From positions 1 through 20,566 of the IMG/VR virus record IMGVR_UViG_3300001097_000097: a DNA stretch of 20,566 nt. The stretch is one strand, 5' to 3'. The notes under the pieces are model-generated. The model did not search any database. It was not told the DNA's origin and saw only the letters and a list, made by a program, of their open reading frames with translations. Position numbers and translations under genes: made by a program. Below, in pieces: positions 7,611 through 13,666 of the stretch. Numbering within the stretch: position 1 is the first letter of the stretch; the number at the start of each line of letters is the position of its first letter. Source of the stretch: a virus.

Positions 7611-8473
7611 TACGCGAAAAAAGATTGCATACCTCTAAAACGTATAACGTCTTCGTTTAAACATTTCGGGCATTGAATTTTAAAGTCATATCCAAGTTGA
7701 GGTTCATTATCAATAAATAGGATAATATGCTCAACTGATTCTGGTGACAATGTTCCGAACCAATCATTAAATTGCTCGAATGTAATGTCATCTTGTTTGG
7801 TAGTAACGTTCTCAGCTAAAGAAATAGTGTAATCAAAGTAGCTAAAAATGACACGTATATCAACATCTTCGTCTTCTTCCATCTCAGAAAGTTCATGTTT
7901 TTCACTAGCAGACGGTAAGCGTAAATGTAGTTCAGCATCGTCACTAACCTTAACTACTTTACTTTCGTTGAAATTTTCTGTATAATCAACAGTGGCAGCG
8001 TCAATTGGGATAATGATTTTAAAATCGTTACCACACTCAACTAATGGTAATTCGTAATCTTCGCTTTCAGAGTCCAATTCATCAGTAACTTCGTCGTTTG
8101 CTTCTGTTTGTTTGGGAAACTCCACTTCATCAGAAACGTCCAAATCTTCAGCTTCTTCTACAAATTCTGGTGTCTGCTCAACTAAGTTATGACACTTGTA
8201 TTGACCTTCAACTTTATTTTGCACACTACGAATATAGATTTTTAGGAATAGAAATTCAAGTTCTGCTTCTGTTAGTTTGCTTGCGTCTACATTATTATCG
8301 GTGCATGCGTCAACAATGTCTAATGTTGTGTTGAATACGCTTGAACTATCTCCAAGTTCAATAGCAGTTAATAGGCTTTTATGTTCAGCGTTAATAAAGT
8401 TTCTAAATTTAATTTTACCAACACTAGTTAACTCCGTCGTAAACGTTGGGTGTTTAATTACCGGTAAACTCAT
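7610..8473 (-). CDS. T4 gp26-like baseplate hub / tail assembly protein
   Basis: A 287-residue protein matching the T4 gp26 family (Pfam T4_baseplate): N-terminal LTSVGKIKFRNFINAEHKSLLTA (family pattern LPSTGKxVKFRPFxxxEEKxLL), TEAELEFLFLKIYIRSVQNKVE, then a C-terminus with WFGTLSPESVEHIILFIDNEPQL, YDFKIQCPKCLNEDVIRFRG and a final FF. The CPKC pair may bind zinc with a second, incomplete site near YKCHN. Residues ~100-145 are a highly acidic insert rich in Glu and Asp. It is coupled to both neighbours by TAATG overlaps. By position directly upstream of the frameshift partner and the tape measure, it probably acts as a tape-measure chaperone or hub assembly factor. Confidence 0.82.
   Translation of the reverse strand: MSLPVIKHPTFTTELTSVGKIKFRNFINAEHKSLLTAIELGDSSSVFNTTLDIVDACTDNNVDASKLTEAELEFLFLKIYIRSVQNKVEGQYKCHNLVEQTPEFVEEAEDLDVSDEVEFPKQTEANDEVTDELDSESEDYELPLVECGNDFKIIIPIDAATVDYTENFNESKVVKVSDDAELHLRLPSASEKHELSEMEEDEDVDIRVIFSYFDYTISLAENVTTKQDDITFEQFNDWFGTLSPESVEHIILFIDNEPQLGYDFKIQCPKCLNEDVIRFRGMQSFFA
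7616..7622 (-). promoter_or_regulatory. Candidate -1 ribosomal frameshift heptamer T_TTT_TTC
   Basis: On the minus strand the last codons of the gp26-like gene read TCT TTT TTC GCG TAA. The heptamer T_TTT_TTC has the X_XXY_YYZ form in the zero frame. Slipping back one base gives TTT TTT CGC GTA ATG, directly in frame with the 54-residue ORF. The site is four codons from the zero-frame stop, as in many tail chaperone genes. No strong downstream RNA structure was identified by eye. Confidence 0.6.
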
Positions 8474-8910
8474 TATTGTATATCCTCATTTATTTTTTTG
8501 TTAGCTACATATATTTTGTCTTTCAAAAAATCAATAATATCCGTGTAGTCCATATCAATCTTTTTTACTGTTATATTTATACCACTGTCTTTAGCAGCTT
8601 TCCACCTATGATGACCGTCAACAATAAAGTCATCATTAGAAACTAAAATGGGATTGTCAAAAGCATTATCTCTAATGATTGATTTTACTTTACCATCATT
8701 AAATTCACTTTGAGTTGGTGTAAAAATGCCAGTGGTATCGGCATATTCTTTTACATTAATACCATCACTGACCACATCCTCTATGAATGCTTTATCGTCA
8801 GTGATATTAGGTAACCGGTGTCGCTTAACTGTGCCTATAGGCTTTACATGTCCAGCCATTCCGCTTGTAAAGTTTTCTTCTATGAATTGCTCAAATGTCT
8901 TTATTGACAT
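8473..8910 (-). CDS. ParB-like domain protein
   Basis: A 145-residue protein with the core of a ParB/sulfiredoxin-type N-terminal domain: NPILVSNDDFIVDGHHRWKA at about residues 86-105, with the signature DGHHRW at 98-103. In ParB proteins this motif takes part in nucleotide (CTP/ATP) binding; in relatives it supports nuclease or kinase activity. No helix-turn-helix or partner ParA is visible. The N-terminus (KTFEQFIEENFTSGMAGHVKP) resembles the leading segments of phage proteins packed into proheads, but that is only an impression. It overlaps the upstream gene by 20 bases and the downstream one by a single base. Its role in the phage is unknown; DNA modification or regulation is possible. 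Confidence 0.7.
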   Translation of the reverse strand: MSIKTFEQFIEENFTSGMAGHVKPIGTVKRHRLPNITDDKAFIEDVVSDGINVKEYADTTGIFTPTQSEFNDGKVKSIIRDNAFDNPILVSNDDFIVDGHHRWKAAKDSGINITVKKIDMDYTDIIDFLKDKIYVANKKINEDIQ

Positions 8911-9847
8911 TGTAGACTTCCTTTAATCTGTTAATATTATTGATATTTACAGCATTTTTGGCGCGGGATTTTGTGCAAATTTTAGTGGATAAGCTTTTAA
9001 GAATAGGATTGGTACTATTTCTATTTTTGCATTTGCCGATAATGGCAACTGGAGAAAAAACAGTATCAAGCATAACTTCGCGACCGGTGAAAACTTTGGT
9101 ACAATAAATGTATAATGAACCATTAATAAATTTATAGTCATCGAAGTTAGTTACAGCAACGCAACCGTTAGGTAATATATCACTGCCATAGACACAACTA
9201 TATAAATCGAATCCTGTAGTATCAATTATTAATTCCTTAGAAAGGTTTCTACTATCAAAGTTTTTAATTTTAAAACGCTTGATTAATTTATTGATAACTT
9301 CTTCTGCGCTATCATTTAATAAACCGTCAGCACTTTCCCAAAACGTGTTACCACCATTCATTTTAATACTGATTGGCGCGGACTTTGTTTTGGTTTTTAT
9401 GCACACGTCTTCTTTGTTGACAACTTGCGTTATTTTATCTCGTGCACTCAAAACGTTTCTATTTAAAACGTCTGTAACATCGGTAACCACATATTGAGTA
9501 ACACTATCAGAAAATACAATAGTAAGCGGTTGATATTCACTGTATAGTTCAACCAGCCTGTTCTCGTTTTGTTTATGCGTGTTTTTAATAATAGGTTTAA
9601 TCAATACATCAAAGTCCATAGTGGATATAACACCTATGGAGCTTTTACTAGTATTAGGTAAAAACTCCGCATCTATGTCTAATATTTCCGTCATTAACTT
9701 CATTACTTTTTTAACTACGCTGTCACGCTTTGAATGTGAACATTTAATGTTATACGTGGCTTTGTTTTTTGAGGATGTCATATCAGTATAAACAACCTCA
9801 GGTATCATCATTAGCGAACTATACATCAACATATTGTTCATATTCAT
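8891..9847 (-). CDS. Unknown protein, possible PD-(D/E)XK-like nuclease
   Basis: A 318-residue protein located between the helicase and the ParB-like gene. The ATG at 9845-9847 is preferred because AAGGA lies eight bases upstream; a TTG three bases earlier is also possible. It overlaps the end of the helicase gene by 29 bases. A segment around residues 146-174 reads EDVCIKTKTKSAPISIKM then WESAD, similar to the beta hairpin of restriction-endonuclease-fold proteins (Asp147 ... Ser-Ile-Lys162), but the usual Glu is replaced by Ser, so the call is weak. The C-terminus is basic (TKICTKSRAKNAVN), suiting nucleic acid binding. I do not recognise the family with confidence. Confidence 0.6.
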   Translation of the reverse strand: MNMNNMLMYSSLMMIPEVVYTDMTSSKNKATYNIKCSHSKRDSVVKKVMKLMTEILDIDAEFLPNTSKSSIGVISTMDFDVLIKPIIKNTHKQNENRLVELYSEYQPLTIVFSDSVTQYVVTDVTDVLNRNVLSARDKITQVVNKEDVCIKTKTKSAPISIKMNGGNTFWESADGLLNDSAEEVINKLIKRFKIKNFDSRNLSKELIIDTTGFDLYSCVYGSDILPNGCVAVTNFDDYKFINGSLYIYCTKVFTGREVMLDTVFSPVAIIGKCKNRNSTNPILKSLSTKICTKSRAKNAVNINNINRLKEVYNVNKDI

Positions 9848-11267
9848 CAATGCTATCCTTATCGGTATTACTTGAGAAGTTAATCTTACTTTTAGGTTTT
9901 TTCTTTGTACCTACTTTCAACTTATCAGCTTTTGGGTCAGCACTTTTAAAGTTTGGTGCACTGTATATATCAGTGATACCTTCAATTTCAGGTTTAGTAT
10001 CATTTAATCTGTGTTTTGATACATCAATACCCATATTCCAAGTAACGTAGCGTTGTTTGTGAAAGCGCGTTTTAAGTTGAATAAATTTAATTTCGCGTAG
10101 CCTATCAAGTTCTTCGGTACGTATGACAGCCCAAACCAAATCAGCTGTTCTTGCAATACCTTGACTATCTGATAGTTGACTTAACGAAACGTCAGTGGCT
10201 TCCATCGCTTCTGTTTTAAGTTGTGCTGCTGACCAGTAGACACAATTATATTTAACAGCGGTCGCACGCATCTCTTCCGCGATACTATTATAATATTGAT
10301 ACATGTTAGCGTTTTTACTGATAGATGAACTAGCATTAATAGTGACGTAATCATTAATAATAATAGTAGGCTTGAAACCTTTCTTAAGTTCAAGTTCTTG
10401 TAATTCAGCTTCAACACGTAAACTTGTACACGTACCAGTAGGGAATTCTTTTATGATAAGTTTACCAGTATTGCGTTCCTTCATTTTTGCAATCTTTGCT
10501 AGGTACTTAGTCTTCTCAATTTTGACTAGTTTGTCAGTATCAATGCCCATCATACTAGCATCGGCACGTTTACCAACTTCCATTTCACTAACCTCGTTCG
10601 TAATATAAAGAACGTCATAACCTTGTTCTTTATACATCGAAGCTAGAATAATGAGCAACAACGTCTTGCCGACGTTTACGCCTGCGGCGATAAGGTTGAA
10701 TGTTTTAAGCGTAACACCACCATTTGTAATAGCATTAAGCGTATCAAGTGCGAACGGTATTTTATTTTCGGGACTGTTATAATATTCCCAACGGTCTTCG
10801 GCATCTTCATCATAATCATGTCCAACAGAATTGTTGAATGTAATACAAATAGCATCCTTAACTAGTTCTGGAAGTGCACCAACCTTTAAAGTTTTATCGT
10901 CGCCAGTAAGCACTTCATATGCGGTGTATATTGCGTTGTGTAATGCTCTGTTTTGACAGAATTTCTCGGTTTTATCAACTACATATTCCGTATCCTTTGG
11001 TATTGTTATATTTTTGATGATACCAACCGTATCAAGCATGTTAGTTATTTGACGCTCGTCTATTTCGGCTGACGTAATAATATTACACATAATAGTATAA
11101 TCAGGTACTTTACTATACTCGGTGCTATATTTTTTGATTATATTAAACACTCGCCTGTCATCGTCACTATGAAAATATTCGCTTTTAATAAACGGTATTA
11201 CTTTATTAAAATATTCTTTGTTACCCATTAAACCAGATAATATTAAATGTTCGTCTGTTATGTTCAT
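9819..11267 (-). CDS. T4 gp41-like replicative DNA helicase (DnaB/RecA fold)
   Basis: A 482-residue helicase that would unwind DNA ahead of the phage polymerase as a hexamer. The Walker A motif is AAGVNVGKT (Lys201), as in T4 gp41 (MAGVNVGKS); Walker B is IIINDYV with Asp306. Other gp41-like segments are YDVLYITNEVSEMEVGKRAD, LIIKEFPTGTC, SIAEEMRATAVKYNCVYWSAAQ and the TADLVWAVIRTEEL/RFHKQR region, where basic residues may form the arginine finger. Length is close to T4 gp41 (475). The Lys/Ser-rich C-terminal tail (KLKVGTKKKPKSK) may contact primase or DNA. It is the second gene of the leftward operon, ahead of tail genes, which is unusual since T4 places 41 with replication genes. Confidence 0.9.
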   Translation of the reverse strand: MNITDEHLILSGLMGNKEYFNKVIPFIKSEYFHSDDDRRVFNIIKKYSTEYSKVPDYTIMCNIITSAEIDERQITNMLDTVGIIKNITIPKDTEYVVDKTEKFCQNRALHNAIYTAYEVLTGDDKTLKVGALPELVKDAICITFNNSVGHDYDEDAEDRWEYYNSPENKIPFALDTLNAITNGGVTLKTFNLIAAGVNVGKTLLLIILASMYKEQGYDVLYITNEVSEMEVGKRADASMMGIDTDKLVKIEKTKYLAKIAKMKERNTGKLIIKEFPTGTCTSLRVEAELQELELKKGFKPTIIINDYVTINASSSISKNANMYQYYNSIAEEMRATAVKYNCVYWSAAQLKTEAMEATDVSLSQLSDSQGIARTADLVWAVIRTEELDRLREIKFIQLKTRFHKQRYVTWNMGIDVSKHRLNDTKPEIEGITDIYSAPNFKSADPKADKLKVGTKKKPKSKINFSSNTDKDSIDEYEQYVDV

Positions 11268-11276
11268 ATAAATCTC

Positions 11277-11540
11277 TTATACTGTATATGGGTTGGTGTT
11301 AAATGTTTTTAACGTATCAGTTTCATCGGCCTCTGGTGCTTCTTCAAGTGCGGTAACTATAATAGCAGTAACTAATTTTCTAATATTATCAGCTTCACTT
11401 TCTAGTTCAATCGAATATGCCAATTCTATATCAAGTTGTTTGTCAGCTATACCATGTATAATGCACGTTATGGTATAACCATCATATTCAGCTAATTCTA
11501 AGTTAAATTCAGTTACTTCATTAATTACATCTTTGGTCAT
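11277..11540 (-). CDS. Small acidic protein, first gene of leftward operon
   Basis: An 87-residue acidic protein (MTKDVINEVTEFNLELAEYD...) without a recognised domain. The strong ribosome site AAGGAG lies six bases before the ATG, and only nine bases separate its stop from the helicase gene. It has an alternating beta-like N-terminal half (YTITCIIHGIA) and a helical, Glu-rich second half. Being next to the helicase it might be a replication accessory or regulator, but nothing in the sequence proves this. Confidence 0.65.
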   Translation of the reverse strand: MTKDVINEVTEFNLELAEYDGYTITCIIHGIADKQLDIELAYSIELESEADNIRKLVTAIIVTALEEAPEADETDTLKTFNTNPYTV

Positions 11541-11567
11541 GTAGTACTCCTTAATTTATTTCATACT

Positions 11568-11596
11568 ATAGTAACAGTTTATCCCTTAAAACACAA
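11568..11596 (-). promoter_or_regulatory. Weak leftward promoter candidate for the helicase/tail operon
   Basis: On the minus strand TTGTGT and TACTAT are 17 bp apart, with the start expected shortly before the AAGGAG site of the first leftward gene. An alternative further upstream is TTGTCA (11647-11652) and TATTTT (11625-11630) with 16 bp spacing. Both deviate from consensus; a phage-specific factor could be used instead. Confidence 0.3.
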
Positions 11597-11645
11597 CTAC
11601 TACGGCACTCTAATTGTTATTGACAAAATAGTTACAAATCTTTAC

Positions 11646-11684
11646 TTGACAATACTTGACATGGGTGTTATTCTATCATTTATA
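11646..11684 (+). promoter_or_regulatory. Two overlapping rightward sigma-70 promoter candidates
   Basis: Two direct copies of ACTTGACA lie ten bases apart. TTGACA at 11646-11651 is 17 bp from TATTCT (11669-11674), and TTGACA at 11656-11661 is 17 bp from TTTATA (11679-11684). A third TTGACA at 11620-11625 has no fitting -10. They point toward queC. Confidence 0.5.
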
Positions 11685-11864
11685 CAATATGCTTAAGAAA
11701 TTCTCTATACCCTATGCGCCTGGGATATATATATGTGTTATGTGTGTTTGATATATATGACCGTTGCGTATAATCGAATTAGTATTATGTTTTACGTTAT
11801 AAAAGTATAGTATGCTCTTCATTGTTCACTCAATTTTTATTTGCGATTACTTTTTATAAATCAC

Positions 11865-11893
11865 TTGATTAACCATGCTAGTCTTGCTATAGT
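11865..11893 (+). promoter_or_regulatory. Diverged member of the repeated promoter family (P0)
   Basis: TTGATT and TATAGT are 17 bp apart, and the segment ATGCTAGTCTTGCTATA is identical to the promoters at 18400 and 19711. The conserved leader seen downstream of those promoters is only partly recognisable here (TTGGGATTTAG, from 11901). It would start transcription near 11900, upstream of the terminator at 12141. Confidence 0.6.
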
Positions 11894-12064
11894 TAGTATA
11901 TTGGGATTTAGTCAAGTTACTAGTGTACTATATAGTATTGTCATTTTAAAACACTCGTTTATTAATTTTTGTTATAGTAGTTATATCATGACAGTAATAA
12001 AGAAGTTATATATTTTAACGATGTACTAGATGCAAATGCTGTCAGTGATTGGTGGTAACAACAA

Positions 12065-12092
12065 TTGACATGAAATATTTCGTACTGATTAT
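12065..12092 (+). promoter_or_regulatory. Weak rightward promoter candidate just upstream of the terminator
   Basis: TTGACA at 12065-12070 is 16 bp from GATTAT (12087-12092, four of six consensus bases). A transcript starting near 12099 would end at the terminator after roughly 70 bases. The candidate -10 overlaps the DnaA box. Confidence 0.25.
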
Positions 12093-12097
12093 CCACA
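12089..12097 (+). other. Exact DnaA-box 9-mer (TTATCCACA)
   Basis: TTATCCACA equals the consensus box bound by bacterial DnaA. Only this single exact copy was noticed. In an AT-rich 20-kb window one copy could occur by chance, but its place in the only long intergenic region is suggestive of an origin or host-factor site. Confidence 0.4.
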
Positions 12098-12140
12098 CTG
12101 AGTCAAGAAATTTATTACTAAATAAGATGTAATGCGTAGC

Positions 12141-12170
12141 AAAATAGTGGGCTTGTCTCACTATTTTTTT
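12141..12170 (+). terminator. Strong rho-independent terminator upstream of queC
   Basis: A perfect nine-base-pair stem, AAAATAGTG pairing with CACTATTTT, has a nine-base loop and runs into seven T residues ending at 12170. It would stop transcripts entering from the intergenic promoters before they reach queC, so it may end a short RNA or act as an attenuator. Confidence 0.75.
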
Positions 12171-12181
12171 GGTTAAAAGTA

Positions 12182-12190
12182 TGCTAAAAT
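12182..12190 (+). promoter_or_regulatory. Extended -10 promoter candidate for queC
   Basis: TGCTAAAAT fits an extended -10 element (TGnTATAAT) and lies between the terminator and queC, with a start near 12197. There is no good -35, since the upstream DNA is the T-run of the terminator. Confidence 0.35.
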
Positions 12191-12221
12191 AGAATTTCAA
12201 ATTATCAACAAGGTTAATATC

Positions 12222-12908
12222 ATGAATAGTAAAAGTCTAGTAGTTTTAAGTGGTGGACTTGATAGTACCACTAGTTTGCGCTTAGCAATTGAGGATTATG
12301 ATGAAGTAAGTGCTATTAGTTTCTTTTATAATCAAAAACAAAGTGTTGAACTTAAACTTGCAGGCGAAACTTGCAAGCGTTTAGGTGTACCGCATAAAAT
12401 TATTGATATCTCATTTTTAGGTGATATTGCTAAAAGTACATCTACTAATATTAGCGGCAGCGATATTGATATGCCAACAATCAACCACGTATTAGGTGAC
12501 CCGCAACCTGTTACCTACGTACCTAACAGAAATATGATTATGCTGTCAATAGCAGCCAGCTACGCAGAGACAAAGGGCATTAAAGATGTTATATGTGGAT
12601 TTCAAAGTAATGACACATATGGTTATCATGACACAACAACTTCCTTTTTAAGCAAAATTAATAGTGTATTGAGTGAGAATAGAACGCATACAATAACAGT
12701 ATCAGCACCATTTATCAGCTTGTCAAAGTTTGATGAAATAAAAGCGGTATATGAACTCGATGGTAATATAGACTTGTATAATACTACTATTACGTGCTAT
12801 AATCCAAATGACATTGGTGAAAGTTGTGGTGTGTGTCCATCGTGTGCTGAAAGACTAAGAGCATTTGCTGATATGGGAATGACAGACCCGATTGCATATG
12901 TAAAATAA
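12222..12908 (+). CDS. queC: 7-cyano-7-deazaguanine (preQ0) synthase QueC
   Basis: A 228-residue enzyme that makes preQ0 from 7-carboxy-7-deazaguanine, ATP and ammonia. The PP-loop SGGLDST is at residues 10-16, YNQKQ (36-40) stands where many bacterial QueC have YGQRH, VPNRN is at 100-104, and zinc is probably bound by Cys192, Cys202, Cys205 and Cys208 (SCGVCPSCAER). Length equals free-standing bacterial QueC (~230). AAGG lies eight bases before the ATG. It opens the modification cluster with gat, dpdA, queF and queE, so its product most likely enters phage DNA rather than tRNA. Unlike phages such as 9g it is not fused to a Gat domain. Confidence 0.95.
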   Translation: MNSKSLVVLSGGLDSTTSLRLAIEDYDEVSAISFFYNQKQSVELKLAGETCKRLGVPHKIIDISFLGDIAKSTSTNISGSDIDMPTINHVLGDPQPVTYVPNRNMIMLSIAASYAETKGIKDVICGFQSNDTYGYHDTTTSFLSKINSVLSENRTHTITVSAPFISLSKFDEIKAVYELDGNIDLYNTTITCYNPNDIGESCGVCPSCAERLRAFADMGMTDPIAYVK

Positions 12909-12933
12909 ATCTTAAATTATGTGGAGTATTATC

Positions 12934-13102
12934 ATGGGTATTGCAATACGTGATTATTACAGTGTTACAGAAATTCACTATTTCGTGGATGATGAAGATG
13001 GTATACAGTGACTTATGCCAAGCAGATACTAACAAGTACATTTTACAATTAATACAAACATTTGAACATGGCGCATGTAACGGTTTTGTTGAATTCTCAT
13101 AA
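12934..13102 (+). pseudogene. Small gene apparently split by a frameshift
   Basis: A GGAG site eight bases before the ATG at 12934 leads into a 25-residue frame, MGIAIRDYYSVTEIHYFVDD..., ending with TGA at 13009-13011. A different frame, open from ATG 12989 to TAA 13102, continues with protein-like sequence (VYSDLCQADTNKYILQL... to NGFVEFS). Joining them near 12998-13002 would give a ~56-residue protein. Either the gene is inactivated, the sequence has a one-base error, or two small overlapping genes exist. It sits between queC and gat with no long gaps, so the insert may be transcribed with them. Function unknown. Confidence 0.5.
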
Positions 13103-13113
13103 AGGGATATAAT

Positions 13114-13665
13114 ATGTGTGGTATATATGCAAGTTTTAACGATGAAAAATTCGAAGCATTACGATTGGTAAATAAGGTACGAGGTGTAAAAAATATTACT
13201 AAAAAAACTATCTTTATGAATGGTGTTGGATATATGATTGGACACATTCAAAGCCCAACATCTAATTCAGCACACTCGCACCCAGCAACCCTTAACCATT
13301 GCGATTCGCTGTTATGGCATAATGGTATTGTAAAAGAAAAGCAATTAGAAGAGCATTCATATATGGATTTTGGTGGATGGGATACACACTTTATTCTACA
13401 AATCATTGATACTTATGGTTTTGGTGCTCTATCTAATATTGACGGGTCTTTTGCGTGTGTGTATTATAGTAACAATGAATTATTTATTTTTAGAAATGAG
13501 ATAGCACCATTGTACATTGATATTGATTTAAATTTATCAAGTCTAAAATCGAGTGATATGGAGCTTTTACCCCCAAACAAAGTTTTTTATATTAATGATG
13601 ATAATGAACTAATTGTTGTTGCTGAGTTTACCACAAAAAATAATCCGTATAAACTAGAGGGATAA
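13114..13665 (+). CDS. Free-standing class II glutamine amidotransferase (Gat) of the modification cluster
   Basis: A 183-residue Ntn-type amidotransferase that releases ammonia from glutamine. It begins MCGI, so removal of Met exposes the catalytic Cys2; other class II features are GHIQSPTS (43-50), LWHNGIV with Asn70-Gly71, GGWD (Asp90) and IDGSFACVYY, as in the N-terminal domain of asparagine synthetase B. No synthetase domain follows. Some archaea and phages carry Gat fused to QueC, where Gat-QueC amidates preQ0 to archaeosine; here the two are separate genes. It might supply ammonia to QueC, or to a later step. AAGGGA precedes the ATG, and one base separates its stop from dpdA. The acceptor of the ammonia is unknown. 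Confidence 0.85.
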   Translation: MCGIYASFNDEKFEALRLVNKVRGVKNITKKTIFMNGVGYMIGHIQSPTSNSAHSHPATLNHCDSLLWHNGIVKEKQLEEHSYMDFGGWDTHFILQIIDTYGFGALSNIDGSFACVYYSNNELFIFRNEIAPLYIDIDLNLSSLKSSDMELLPPNKVFYINDDNELIVVAEFTTKNNPYKLEG

Positions 13666-13666
13666 C

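Larger units (their letters stand above)
11541..12221 (+). other. Divergent intergenic control region (681 bp)
   Basis: This non-coding stretch separates the leftward and rightward operons. It is very AT-rich, with TA-rich runs (11730-11760) and several stop-ridden short frames; the longest open frame (11841-12029) spans a promoter and has no good ribosome site. It holds rightward promoter candidates (11646-11684, 11865-11893, 12065-12092), weak leftward ones, a DnaA box, and a terminator at 12141-12170. A role as a transcription switch and possible origin region is inferred. Confidence 0.7.

Noticed and set aside
11841-12029. 62-codon open frame in the intergenic region
   Set aside because: It spans the P0 promoter, has no good ribosome site, and its translation is a hydrophobic AT-rich string without a motif.
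12171-12221. preQ1 riboswitch before queC, and likewise before queF and queE
   Set aside because: No preQ1-type aptamer pattern (short hairpin followed by an A-rich tail pairing into the loop) could be recognised in these short leaders.
12790-13247. Two minus-strand open frames across the end of queC and the start of gat
   Set aside because: They oppose strongly supported genes and show no protein-like features.
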